Shown: positions 25,335-35,211 of the stretch, piece after piece
Numbering within the stretch: the stretch's first letter is position 1
Layout of the letters: every line of letters begins with the position of its first letter
Source of the DNA: Hymenobacter coccineus
GTDB taxonomy: Bacteria > Bacteroidota > Bacteroidia > Cytophagales > Hymenobacteraceae
NCBI RefSeq assembly: GCF_001816125.1
Contig: NZ_MDZA01000188.1
Location: forward strand, 1 to 45,265
Length of the DNA stretch: 45,265 bases
Direction of reading: 5' to 3'
Position numbers and translations under genes: made by a program
The notes under the pieces: generated by a model
The model's database searches: none
What the model saw: only the letters and a program-made list of their open reading frames with translations
What the model was told of the DNA's origin: nothing

Positions 25335-28300
25335 ATGAACAACGCGATCAAACCCCTTGATTTTTACTTGCTTCGGTTACCCCTGCTTCCTCTCAGCGGT
25401 TTAGGCAAGCTACATACTTGCCTTAATTACGAGGACGTGGCTTCCGTGCTCTACATAGTGTACCAAGATTTGAACGTTCAGGAAGCTATTTATCTGGTCA
25501 GCCCCGAATTGTACCAGGAGTTGCTGAAATGGCTAGCAAGGCCATCCGATTGTGCGCGCTCGGAAGACAAGAAGCTGGTGCTGACCCTCTACAAGTATTT
25601 GCTGCGCATGAGCAGCCGCTGCACGCCCTACGGCCTGTTTGCAGGCTTCAGCTCTGGAGCCATTACCCCCGCACCCACGCAATGGCGCCTGGCCCCAGTG
25701 GACCAGCGCTTTCATAAGCACGTGCGCTTGGACATGAACTACACCACTGAACTCAGCAAGCAGGTGACTGCGGACTCGGCACTGCGCACGAAGCTGACGT
25801 TCTTCGTAAATAATAGCTTATACAAGGCTACGGACGCTTATCGCTACTATGAATACCGCATACGCAACAAACGGCGCTATTATTACTTAGTAGCGATTAA
25901 CGCCTCGGCCCGTGTCGAACAAGTGCTGGGCGCCGCCGCTACCGGCGCGAGCTATCCGCAGCTCATAGCCCTGTTGCAGTGCTCCGGTATCGCTGCGGTA
26001 GACGCTCACCGGTTTATTGCCCAGCTAATTGATTCGCAAGTATTACTTTCCGAATTAGAGCCCATGCTAACGGGCGAAGAATTTTACGAGCACCTCGTGG
26101 AAAAGGTGGCGACTATCGGGCCACAATATCCCGGCCTAGAGCAACTCATAGCTATCAAAAATTTATTGGCGAGCAAGTGGGTCGGCACGCAAACTTATCA
26201 AGCGGTGGAGAGTACCGTCCGGCAACTATTTCCAGCGGCCACCAGCAAAGATCTTATCCAAACGGACCTGCGCATAAATATGACCGCCAATACGCTATGT
26301 CAGGCGACGGCCGAAATGCTTAGCGAAGATTTGACGGCATTGGCGGCTCTAGTGAAGGAAGCACTACCAATTGATTTACAAAGTTTTATCAAAAAATTTT
26401 ACGCTCGTTACGAAGAACAGGAAATTCCGCTGCTGGAGGCGCTCGACAGCGAGACCGGTCTCGGCTACGGCCTGGCCAGTGGGGCAAAAGTGCACCACAC
26501 GCCCTTGATCGACGATCTGCGTGTACCGGGCAAGGCGACCGTTCGAAAGGTGTCCTGGACAGCATACCGGCAACTGATATTCCGTAAATTCCAGGAAAGT
26601 CAGCAATTGGCTACGGCCGTGGTTAGCATTACGGACGCCGACCTGGCCAGGTTGGTCAGCGGCCCGCCTACGAAGTTGCCCGCAACCCTTTTTGCCTTGG
26701 GCAGTTTGGTGGCGGTCAGTCCAACGGCCCTGGACCGGGGCGACTTCAAGTTTCACCTGCTTTCGTGTGGCGGCCCGGGAGCCATGACGCTGATGGCGCG
26801 CTTCGCGCATGCCGACCCAGCGCTGGCCGCTAACCTAGCCATTTGCGGGCAGCGCGAGCAAGAGGCTTCCGGCGAGGCGTTGCTGGCCGAAATTGTACAC
26901 TTGCCCGACGCCCGCGTAGGCAACGTGCTCCAGCGCACCAAACTCCGGGAGTACGAAATTCCGTTTTTGGGTAACGCATCCGTGCCCGCCGAGCAGCAGT
27001 TTCCAGTAGCCGATTTACTGGTGTCCGTCAGGCAGGGGCGCGTGGTGTTGCGTTCGCGGCGCCTGGGTAAAGAAGTGATCCCCCGCTTGACTACGGCTCA
27101 TAACTACAGCAAGGGGTTGCCGGTCTACAAGTTCTTATGCGATTTGCATTACCAAGCAACCCCATTCTCCATTAATTGGGACTGGGACACGCTCCAGGAG
27201 CAGCCCTATTTGCCTCGCGTCGAATACAAACATGTCATCCTTAGCCGGGCAAGGTGGCACCTTCCGGCCAGCAACTGGGCCGAAGCAGCCGCCATCCGCA
27301 CGCCAGCGCAGCTACTTGCCTTCCGTCAAGCGCATCGACTACCGGAACGGGTACTCTTGGCCGACCACGACAACGAACTGCTGCTGGACTTTGGGTGTCC
27401 ACTGGCCGTTGACCTTTTGGCGCAGCAGCTAAGCAAAGGCGCGGTGACGCTGTTCGAGTTCGTACACCCGGCCGGGGTCGGTTTGATAAGCGGCGACCAG
27501 CAGGAACAATACGTCAACGAGGTCATTCTTCCATTCACGACCACCACCGCCCGCCCCGCCTCGCCGGTGGCGACAACTGCGGCCCCAGCCGCCGTGCTGC
27601 CGCAGCGTTCTTTTACGCTGGGTAGCGAGTGGACGTACCTAAAAATATACTGCGGAGCCAAATGGGCCGATAAAATCTTGACGGAGTACGTATGGCCCTG
27701 CCTGCAGCGGCTTAAAGCGGCCGGCCACCTCAAACAATGGTTTTTCGTGCGCTACGCAGACCCTGACAATCACTTGCGATTGCGACTACGCCACGGTACA
27801 GCTCCGTACCATTGGGCCGCTATCGTAGACACCTTGCATCACGCCCTGGACGAAGTACAGCAAAGTCGGGTGGTAAGTGCACTGCAGTATGATACTTACC
27901 ACCGTGAACTGGAGCGTTACGGGGCGGCTACGATGGAATTCAGCGAAACCATCTTTTACCACGATAGCCAGGCAGTTGTGCGCTTCCTGGACCTTATCGG
28001 GGGCGACGAGGGCGAACGGTACCGCTGGCTATTTGCCCTGCGCGGCGTTGATCAACTACTCACAGCTTTCGGCCTCACGTTGCCCGATAAGCTGGCTTTG
28101 GCCCAGCGAACCTACCAGGACTTCTTTCAAGAGTTCAACGGAGGTGCCCCGCTTACCCGCCAACTCAACGACAAATACCGCGAAGTAAGCCGTACGCTTA
28201 CCAGCTTTTTAGACCCAGCCCACGACACACCCTATTTGCAGGAAGCCGCCGCAGTATTTGCCACCCGCCAAGCGGCCATGCGAGCCGCCTGCCAGGCGCT

Positions 28301-28508
28301 TCGCACGAACTGGCCTGACCCATCCCCCACGGCCCCAAACGTTGACGAACAGCTGTCGCTACTACTGCCCAGCTATCTGCACATGTTTCTAAACCGCATT
28401 TTTCGGGCCAATCAGCGACTCCACGAGCTAGTGATATACCATTATCTCGTCAAGCACTACACTTCTGTAACGGCTCGAACAAAGCAACTGCAATTAGTCA
28501 AAAATTAA
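25335..28508 (+). CDS. lanB: Lantibiotic dehydratase LanB1 (full length)
   Basis: A 1057-aa class I lanthipeptide dehydratase that should glutamylate Ser/Thr of the precursor from Glu-tRNA and eliminate to Dha/Dhb. The glutamylation domain spans about residues 1-740: MSSRCTPYGLFAGFSSG near 90, FYARYEEQEIPLLEALDSET GLGYGL near 350, HLPDARVGNVLQRTKLREYE IPFL near 520. The elimination (SpaB C-terminal) domain runs from about 757: RSFTLGSEWTYLKIYCGAKW, WFFVRYADPDNHLRLRLRH, YHRELERYGAATMEFSE. The ATG at 25335 (MNNAIKPLDFYLLRLPLLPL) is preferred to a GTG nine codons upstream. Unlike pinensin-type clusters from this phylum, where LanB is split, both domains are fused. First gene of a plus-strand run; the next starts 16 nt on. 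Confidence 0.93.
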   Translation: MNNAIKPLDFYLLRLPLLPLSGLGKLHTCLNYEDVASVLYIVYQDLNVQEAIYLVSPELYQELLKWLARPSDCARSEDKKLVLTLYKYLLRMSSRCTPYGLFAGFSSGAITPAPTQWRLAPVDQRFHKHVRLDMNYTTELSKQVTADSALRTKLTFFVNNSLYKATDAYRYYEYRIRNKRRYYYLVAINASARVEQVLGAAATGASYPQLIALLQCSGIAAVDAHRFIAQLIDSQVLLSELEPMLTGEEFYEHLVEKVATIGPQYPGLEQLIAIKNLLASKWVGTQTYQAVESTVRQLFPAATSKDLIQTDLRINMTANTLCQATAEMLSEDLTALAALVKEALPIDLQSFIKKFYARYEEQEIPLLEALDSETGLGYGLASGAKVHHTPLIDDLRVPGKATVRKVSWTAYRQLIFRKFQESQQLATAVVSITDADLARLVSGPPTKLPATLFALGSLVAVSPTALDRGDFKFHLLSCGGPGAMTLMARFAHADPALAANLAICGQREQEASGEALLAEIVHLPDARVGNVLQRTKLREYEIPFLGNASVPAEQQFPVADLLVSVRQGRVVLRSRRLGKEVIPRLTTAHNYSKGLPVYKFLCDLHYQATPFSINWDWDTLQEQPYLPRVEYKHVILSRARWHLPASNWAEAAAIRTPAQLLAFRQAHRLPERVLLADHDNELLLDFGCPLAVDLLAQQLSKGAVTLFEFVHPAGVGLISGDQQEQYVNEVILPFTTTTARPASPVATTAAPAAVLPQRSFTLGSEWTYLKIYCGAKWADKILTEYVWPCLQRLKAAGHLKQWFFVRYADPDNHLRLRLRHGTAPYHWAAIVDTLHHALDEVQQSRVVSALQYDTYHRELERYGAATMEFSETIFYHDSQAVVRFLDLIGGDEGERYRWLFALRGVDQLLTAFGLTLPDKLALAQRTYQDFFQEFNGGAPLTRQLNDKYREVSRTLTSFLDPAHDTPYLQEAAAVFATRQAAMRAACQALRTNWPDPSPTAPNVDEQLSLLLPSYLHMFLNRIFRANQRLHELVIYHYLVKHYTSVTARTKQLQLVKN

Positions 28509-28524
28509 TAATCGGCTAATTTCC

Positions 28525-29208
28525 ATGGAAAATCGTCCCCTCTATTCGGCCGAAATTACCGAAATTATCGGCACCCCACCTTGGTGGATTATTCGCGCCG
28601 GGGGCGGGGTGCTGCTGGTAGTTTTCGTAGCGTGCCTGAGTTTGGCCAGTGTCGTTCAAGTACCCGAACAAAGCAATGCGCCAGTCTTCATCAGTGGCAC
28701 TACTTCGCCCTACTACGTAAGGCAGATAGCCGGTGGGGCGCGCCCCGCGGCCGCCTCTGGGCAAATAGTGGAGCTAGGGCAACTGTTGGTACGTGGGCCG
28801 CTGGACGATGCCAGTGGTATTCGGGCCCCATTTGCGGGACGTTTACGGCTACAACGGCTACCGGCTGCGGCCAGCCCCGGCGACACGATCGGTTTACTCG
28901 TGCCTTTGCGCAACGCGTATCGTTTCAATGGGGTGCTTGATTTGGCCCAGGCCAGCACGCTATCCAACGACCAGGCCTTAACCATTCGGGTGACAATGAG
29001 CGATCACCCCGACAGTTACCTCTCATTGAGCGGTTACTTGGGCTACGTCAGTCCCGTCGTGCGCCAGGGTCACGTTGCCTGCGTGGGCCAACTTGACAGC
29101 TTGTCGAACGTGCTGCTGGCCCGGTATTCGTCGGCGATTACCAATCTTGAAGGCACCCTACTACTTACCAGTAAACGCAAACCTCTGCTGCAGAGCCTAT
29201 TCAAATAG
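28525..29208 (+). CDS. Short HlyD-like periplasmic adaptor
   Basis: A 227-aa protein with a cytoplasmic start (MENRPLYSAEITEIIGTPPW WIIR), one membrane helix at about 25-43 (AGGGVLLVVFVACLSLASVV) and a periplasmic part. It resembles HlyD-family adaptors: a lipoyl-like segment split around a very short turn (GGARPAAASGQIVELGQLLV RGPLDDASGIRAPFAGRL), then beta-barrel-like sequence. The long coiled-coil hairpin that normally reaches a TolC channel is absent. It likely works with the C39 ABC exporter encoded downstream. Function is inferred from fold pattern and position. Confidence 0.65.
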   Translation: MENRPLYSAEITEIIGTPPWWIIRAGGGVLLVVFVACLSLASVVQVPEQSNAPVFISGTTSPYYVRQIAGGARPAAASGQIVELGQLLVRGPLDDASGIRAPFAGRLRLQRLPAAASPGDTIGLLVPLRNAYRFNGVLDLAQASTLSNDQALTIRVTMSDHPDSYLSLSGYLGYVSPVVRQGHVACVGQLDSLSNVLLARYSSAITNLEGTLLLTSKRKPLLQSLFK

Positions 29209-29271
29209 CTTACCGTCTAGTTTGGCAATGCCATGCTGTCAAACTCTTGCCCATTCTAAAAAATCACTCAT

Positions 29272-31710
29272 ATGAAAGCTTTTCTCTGCAATGCATTTCG
29301 CCATAAGCTATTGTTTGTAAGTGTCTTGGTGGCCGTCCGCTTCACAGCAGCAGCGCAGCAAGAATTGAAGGGGCAGGCATTCGATCAGCACAACCAAGCG
29401 CCCTTGAGTTACGCCACCGTTGTGCTCAAGGCAGGCAATGCTGAAGGGCGCGTCGTGCAGTCGACGTTGGCCGACGAGACGGGCCATTTTAGCCTTAAGA
29501 TCGGTGCGCCCGGGGGCTACCAACTCAGTGTACTAATGGTGGGATTTGTCACTTACACGCAGCAATTACAACTTGTTGTCGGTAAGCCGGCCCTGGACCT
29601 GGGTCCCTTGGGGCTGCAAACAGCGGTCCAGAAGTTGGACGAAGTGGTGGTAACGGGCCACCAGCCCCTCATTGAACAGAAGCTAGACCGCGTCACAATG
29701 AACGTGGGCGCAAGTGTATTGGCAATTGGTAATGACGCGTACAACATCTTAGCCATGGCTCCCGCGGTGCAACTCATCGACGGGCGGATCACTTTGCGGG
29801 GCAAAAGCAATGTGCTTATTTTACTTGATGGCAAGCGTTTACCCCGTAATACCAACTTGGAAACGCTGTTGGCCAGCATTCCTGGTGACCAAATTGATCG
29901 TATTGACCTCATCAGCAACCCCTCCGCCAAGTACGATGCCGACGCATCGGGTGGGGTAATCGAAATATACACGAAGAGAAGCAAAGGCCTGGGCTGGGCC
30001 GCCAACGTAGGCGCTAATGCGAGCCAAGGCTACCGGTCAGCGGGCGGAATCAACGGGGGGGTGCGGGCCAGCACGGCCAAGCTGGACATAACGGCTAGTG
30101 GAAGCTACACTCACCGTGGCAATGTAGAGCGCGGCTACCAAAACCGTACGCTCTACCAAGGAGCGGTGCCAGTAGGCAGCTTCGCTCAGGCAATAAACTG
30201 GGACCGCGAAACCATCGAGAACAGCAATTTTGACGGCAGCCTTAACTACCACCTTAACCCGCGTAACACGATCGGTGTCGACGCCCAACTGCTGCACGCT
30301 AGCCTTACGGGGGGAGGGTTGGTAAGTACCACCATTGCGGAGGCCCCAGGCACAACTTTTTCTAATAGCCTTAACAATACATCCCTACGGGCTGATTTGG
30401 CCAGCTACAACGTCTTTTATCGGCGCAGCCTGGACACGCTGAACTCCAGTTTAACGCTTGCCAGCAACTTCGCGCGGTATGTTGTTGGACAGCAGCAAAC
30501 TTTTGACCAATCATTGCTGTCCCCCGGCCAACCAGCGGGCGTGCGCAATCAGTTTCGAAATACGGCCCCCGCCACTTACTCCCTCTACACTAGCGAGGCC
30601 GACTATGTTAAGAAGTGGAGTGCGGCGCTGAGCTTGGAAACCGGGATTAAGTACACTCACACTGTCAACAGCAGTTCCCAGGTAACTGAAACCTTGACCA
30701 ACGACGGGTGGGCCGCACAGCCGCTGGGAGTCCTGGGCCAACTCGGCTACCAAGAGCACATTGCCGCAGGCTACCTCAACCTGAACCATACTGCAGGTAA
30801 GCTGAGCACCCAGGTGGGTCTCCGGGCCGAGCGTACCCAGTACCGGGTGATTAGCGGTATTGATTCCAGCTACTTCAATTTGTTTCCGAACGTGCGGGCC
30901 GATTACAAAGTCTCAGACCAATATTCAACTTCGCTGGCTTACGCCAAAAACATCAATCGCCCCTCCTACAGCAGCCTGATTCCTTTCGAGTTATTTCTTG
31001 ATAACTACAATTCGAGTCGGGGCAACGCTTACCTGCAGCCCGAGTATACGCACGGCTTCAGTTGGAACCAGCTCTACAAAGGATACGGCTTACAGTTGGG
31101 ATATACGCGAACAAGCGGCGCCATTTCCTCGCTCTTTCTCTACGATCCTGCCCACCAACGGTTAATAATGACCGAACGCAATTTTCGGGAGCGCCACCTG
31201 AGCAGTGCCACCCTGACGGTGCCGTTGACGCCAGCCAAGTGGTGGAACAGCAGTAACACAGTTGGTGTACTCTACCAAGAACTGAGCTACCCTGACCCCT
31301 TCACCGATGGGCTGGTGCGTACGAAATACAAAACGTATTACACAGCTAGTTCCGACAACACATTTCTCCTAGGCAAAAACTGGACCTTGCAAATGTACGG
31401 TGTTTATGACTCGCCAACTTTCAATGGCTTGCTGGACTATGGATCGTACTCGTACGTTTCACTTGGAGCAAAGAGAGCATTTTGGAACAAGAAAGCAGCC
31501 CTGAAACTAGACGTGGCAGACCTTTTCTACCAGGGGGGCCAGCGGCGGACCTCCGCCGATGTGATACCCGTGGTGAGCGATGGCTTGCTGCGCAACGACA
31601 CGCGCCGCGTCCGCCTTTCCTTCACTTACAAGTTTGGCAAGACAGACCTAGCCGGTAAGCGCACGCAGACCAAAGGCAATGCCGCCGAGCTAAATCGCCT
31701 GGGAATGTAA
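29272..31710 (+). CDS. TonB-dependent-receptor-like outer-membrane beta-barrel protein
   Basis: An 812-aa outer-membrane protein. Signal peptide at about 1-28 (KLLFVSVLVAVRFTAAAQ). Carboxypeptidase-regulatory-like domain about 30-115 (LKGQAFDQHNQAPLSYATVV LK). Plug domain about 125-235 (LDEVVVTGHQPLIEQKLDRV; GKSNVLILLDGKRLPRN; IDRIDLISNPSAKYDADASG GVIEIYTKR). A long beta-barrel (OMP_b-brl_3 type) follows to the C-terminus. No clear TonB box was located. In this cluster it may move the product across the outer membrane, take part in immunity, or sense external peptide; none is shown by sequence alone. It is preceded by 63 nt of non-coding DNA after the adaptor gene. Confidence 0.88.
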   Translation: MKAFLCNAFRHKLLFVSVLVAVRFTAAAQQELKGQAFDQHNQAPLSYATVVLKAGNAEGRVVQSTLADETGHFSLKIGAPGGYQLSVLMVGFVTYTQQLQLVVGKPALDLGPLGLQTAVQKLDEVVVTGHQPLIEQKLDRVTMNVGASVLAIGNDAYNILAMAPAVQLIDGRITLRGKSNVLILLDGKRLPRNTNLETLLASIPGDQIDRIDLISNPSAKYDADASGGVIEIYTKRSKGLGWAANVGANASQGYRSAGGINGGVRASTAKLDITASGSYTHRGNVERGYQNRTLYQGAVPVGSFAQAINWDRETIENSNFDGSLNYHLNPRNTIGVDAQLLHASLTGGGLVSTTIAEAPGTTFSNSLNNTSLRADLASYNVFYRRSLDTLNSSLTLASNFARYVVGQQQTFDQSLLSPGQPAGVRNQFRNTAPATYSLYTSEADYVKKWSAALSLETGIKYTHTVNSSSQVTETLTNDGWAAQPLGVLGQLGYQEHIAAGYLNLNHTAGKLSTQVGLRAERTQYRVISGIDSSYFNLFPNVRADYKVSDQYSTSLAYAKNINRPSYSSLIPFELFLDNYNSSRGNAYLQPEYTHGFSWNQLYKGYGLQLGYTRTSGAISSLFLYDPAHQRLIMTERNFRERHLSSATLTVPLTPAKWWNSSNTVGVLYQELSYPDPFTDGLVRTKYKTYYTASSDNTFLLGKNWTLQMYGVYDSPTFNGLLDYGSYSYVSLGAKRAFWNKKAALKLDVADLFYQGGQRRTSADVIPVVSDGLLRNDTRRVRLSFTYKFGKTDLAGKRTQTKGNAAELNRLGM

Positions 31711-31741
31711 CCCTCTCACGACTATTTCCGCCGTCGCTCCT

Positions 31742-32956
31742 ATGGAAATGCTAAAACTGAACGCGCCACCGGCTATTGCCCCCGCCGACCTGCTGGCAAT
31801 TATTGTGGAAGCCCTTAATAGTTCGCACGCGCAAACAATGAAAACGTTTGGTGTTGGGCAGGGCAGGGGCGGTTTGATTCTAATCAATTGCCATTATGCG
31901 GCTTTCACTGGGCAATCTCACTACTACGACAGGGCACAAGAATACTTGGAGCAAGTACTGGGTCAACTCGATCCGCACGCTTACCGGTCGGATTTCGGCA
32001 GCAATTACTACCAAGAGCTGGCCGAACTGGGTCATTTGGTGGGTTACCTAGCCCGGCACGGCCACCTCGCCTGGGACCCGGAGGCGCTACTGAGCACGAT
32101 TGACGGCATTTTAGAGCAGCGCCTGCACCACTTTCTGGGCCACGGCAACTTCGAGCGCTTGAACGGGGCTCTCAGCGCCGGCACCTATTTCCTGCGCCGA
32201 GCACACGCATCGTCCACGGCCCGTTGCAGCCTCGACGCCCTGCTCGACGCCCTGCAAATGCTGCGCGAAGGCGACACATCCACCGGGTATTACTGGATTT
32301 GTAGGGTCATCGCCGAGCCGCGCGTTTATACTGGTCTTTCGCACGGTAGTGCCATGATCATCAGTTTTTTGACGGCTCTCCACCAGACTGGCCACCGGAC
32401 GGCGGAATGCGCAGAACTGCTGCACGGGGCCGTAAAATTTCTGTTGCGCACGCGCATGGACCCCGACCAGTTTTTGTCATCCTTCCCGCTGTGGCGGGGT
32501 AAAAACGAACTTACTCCCGACTTGGGTTTGGTATACGGTGACCTGGGCCCGGCTCATGCCTTAGCCCAGGCAGCCTTGGTTCTGAACCGTCCGGACTACC
32601 TGGCAGAAGCCGTGGCCGTCGCCCGGCGCACCACCCAGCGTACCAGTCTGGCCACCACCTATCTCCACGACGCGTCGGTGTTCTACGGGGCTTCGGGGAC
32701 CTACTTGCTATACGCCGGGTTGTATCGGCTCACCGGCGAGGCAGAGTTCGCCGCGGCCGCTGCGTTTTGGTTGGCGCAGATACCCGCCCGGGCCATGCAC
32801 GGCGGGCCGTACTTGGGCTTCAACTCCTATTTTTTTAGCCGTAGCCCGCCGGCGCAACTGGGCCTTAATATGGGCTTAACGGGCATCGGACTGACCCTGT
32901 TGCAAGCGATCTCGCACGGCGAATACGCGCTGGACGAATTCACCTGGCTTTCCTAA
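31742..32956 (+). CDS. LanC-like protein 1, lacking both zinc cysteines
   Basis: A 404-aa protein with the alpha/alpha-barrel repeat pattern of lanthionine cyclases: GLSHGSAMIISFL, LGLVYGDLGPAHAL, SVFYGASGTYLLY, NMGLTGIGLTLL. In true LanC enzymes zinc is held by a Cys in W-C-Y-G, a Cys-His in C-H-G and activated with a His in G-L-x-H-G. Here His201 is kept, but Cys is Val264 (VYG) and Cys-His is Phe314-Tyr315 (FYG). No zinc site can form, so canonical thiol activation is not expected. The scaffold may still bind leader or substrate, or assist LanB. ATG at 31742, 31 nt after the receptor gene. Confidence 0.85.
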   Translation: MEMLKLNAPPAIAPADLLAIIVEALNSSHAQTMKTFGVGQGRGGLILINCHYAAFTGQSHYYDRAQEYLEQVLGQLDPHAYRSDFGSNYYQELAELGHLVGYLARHGHLAWDPEALLSTIDGILEQRLHHFLGHGNFERLNGALSAGTYFLRRAHASSTARCSLDALLDALQMLREGDTSTGYYWICRVIAEPRVYTGLSHGSAMIISFLTALHQTGHRTAECAELLHGAVKFLLRTRMDPDQFLSSFPLWRGKNELTPDLGLVYGDLGPAHALAQAALVLNRPDYLAEAVAVARRTTQRTSLATTYLHDASVFYGASGTYLLYAGLYRLTGEAEFAAAAAFWLAQIPARAMHGGPYLGFNSYFFSRSPPAQLGLNMGLTGIGLTLLQAISHGEYALDEFTWLS

Positions 32957-32972
32957 CTAATTTTTTTCCGCC

Positions 32973-35170
32973 ATGGCTACGCTCCACTTTCCGCATTACC
33001 AGCAGCATGACGTCATGGACTGCGGGCCTACCTGCCTGCAAATTGTTAGCAAATTTTACGGCAAGCTATTCAACATCGAGAAAATCCGCTCCTCTAGCCA
33101 AATCGGTAAAACGGGGGTTTCGCTGCTGGGTCTGAGCAAAGCCGCCGAAACGCTGGGCATCCGAGCGGTGGGGGGCAACATGACTTTTGAAAAACTGGAA
33201 CAGCGAGCTTTGCTGCCGTGCATCGTCCACTGGCGTAAAAATCACTTCGTAGTCCTTTACAAAATCAAACGCAATAAGGTTTACGTTTCCGACCCGGCTA
33301 GTGGCTTGCACACTTACAGCCGGGAGGAGTTTCTTACCAATTGGGCATACACGTCCATTCACAACAAAGCGGCGGGCATCGTGATGCTGTTAACGCCTAC
33401 GCCCGCCTTTTATCAGGTTGAAGAAGCCCTGCCTGCCCCCAAGCAGGATATGACCCAACTCTTCCAACACGTGAGGCAGTACAAGTCCTTATTGTGGCAA
33501 TTACTGGCGGGACTGGGGGTCGGAGTGGGCATTCAATTGCTGCTGCCTTTCTTCACAAAAGCCCTGGTGGACGTCGGCATCCACGATCACGACTTGCACT
33601 TTATTCACGTCATTCTGCTGGGGCAGCTCTTTATCGTCCTGGGCCAGATGGCGTCGAGCTCATCCGAGGCTGGGTACTGCTTCACATCACGGCGCGGGTC
33701 AACGTAGCGGTGCTTTCCGGGTTTTTGCACAAACTGTTGCGCCTACCGCTTTCGTTTTTTGACACCAAGCTTACCAGTGATATCCTGCAACGCATCGAAG
33801 ACCATAAGCGCATCGAAGCTCTGCTTACCGGCAGCTCCCTAAACACGTTGTTTTCCGTGCTAACCTTCAGCGTGTTCGGCGTCATTCTTTTTCATTACAA
33901 TGCCAGCATCTGCGGCGTGTTTATGGGGGGGAGTGCCCTGTATTTTGGGTGGATCTATTTATTTCTGGCTAAACGCAAGCAATTAGACTTCAGCCGTTTC
34001 GAATTGTCAGCGCAAAACCGGGCCAAGACAATGCAGCTCATCAACGGTATTTACGAAATCAAGATTAATGACTGTGGTATTCAGAAAATTTGGGAATGGG
34101 AGGGAATTCAAGCTAAGTTGTTTCACTTCAACGTGCGTTCGCTGGCCCTGACCCAGTACCAACAAGTCGGAGCAACTTTTCTCAACCAGGTTAAAAACAT
34201 ATTCATCCTGTTCTTGGCCGCCCGCCTGGTCATGAGCAACGTTATGAGTCTGGGCGAGTTGCTCGCGATCCAATTCATCGTCGGCCAGATGAACGGCCCA
34301 ATCGCCCAGCTGGCAGTATTTCTGCAAACTTATCAGGACGCTCGCATTAGCATGGAACGTCTGGGCCAGGTCCAAACGCTTGAAGAAGAAGAGGTGCCCG
34401 GCAAGGCTTATCTACCGACGCTGCCAGCGGGCCGCTGCCTGGTACTTCGCAACGTCTCATTCGTGTACCCAGGAGCCGGCAACAAGTCGACTCTTCACAA
34501 CTTAAGTTTTACAATACCGGCGGGCAAGACGACAGCCATCGTGGGGGCAAGTGGTAGCGGCAAGACGACGCTGCTTAAGCTATTGCTGCGCATTTGCCTG
34601 CCGACCGAAGGGCAAATTTTGGTTGAAGAAGTGCCTTTCGATCAACTTAGTCCCCAGCACTGGCGTCAGCACTGCGGTGTTGTGATGCAGGAGGGCTTCC
34701 TCTTTTCCGACACCATTGCCAACAACATCGCATTGCAAGCGGAGCACCGCAGCCCCGAGGCCATCGAGCGGGCGCTACACGTGGCCAACTTGGAGCAGTA
34801 CACGCGCAGCCTACCGTTGGGGTTGTACACCAAAATTGGGGAAGACGGCAAAGGATTGAGCGGCGGCCAACGCCAGCGGGTATTAATTGCTCGCATGGTG
34901 TATAAGAACCCCGACTACATCTTTCTCGACGAAGCCACCAGTGCCCTCGACGCACACAACGAGCAGGTGATCATGGCGCGACTCAACCACTTTTTTACTG
35001 GCAAAACGGTCGTTATTGTGGCGCACCGGCTCAGCACGGTTAAAAACGCTGACAATATCATAGTGCTCAACAATGGGGAAATAGCGGAGCAGGGCAGCCA
35101 CGAGGAATTGGTACAACAGCGGGGTTACTACTACAACCTTATCAAAAACCAATTGGAACTAGGCAATTAG
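32973..35170 (+). pseudogene. lanT: C39-peptidase ABC exporter (PCAT) split by a one-base frameshift
   Basis: The expected function is removal of the double-glycine leader and ATP-driven export. Peptidase domain: Gln11, catalytic Cys17 (DVMDCGPTC), His91 (RKNHFVVLY) and Asp107 (VSDPAS) are all present. The transmembrane domain begins near residue 170. At 33648-33655 the frame is lost: ATGGCGTCGAGCTC lacks one base relative to the expected GQMAVELIRGWVLLHI. The rest follows in another frame to 35170, with the remaining TM helices and a complete nucleotide-binding domain (Walker A GASGSGKTT, signature LSGGQRQRV, Walker B YIFLDEATSALD, H-loop AHRL). As read, the protein stops at 33707 after 244 aa and the NBD is not made. 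A sequencing error is possible. Confidence 0.88.
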
Positions 35171-35211
35171 TGCGCAACCCGTTATCTCCATCACCATCCA
35201 TCCCTGCTGCT

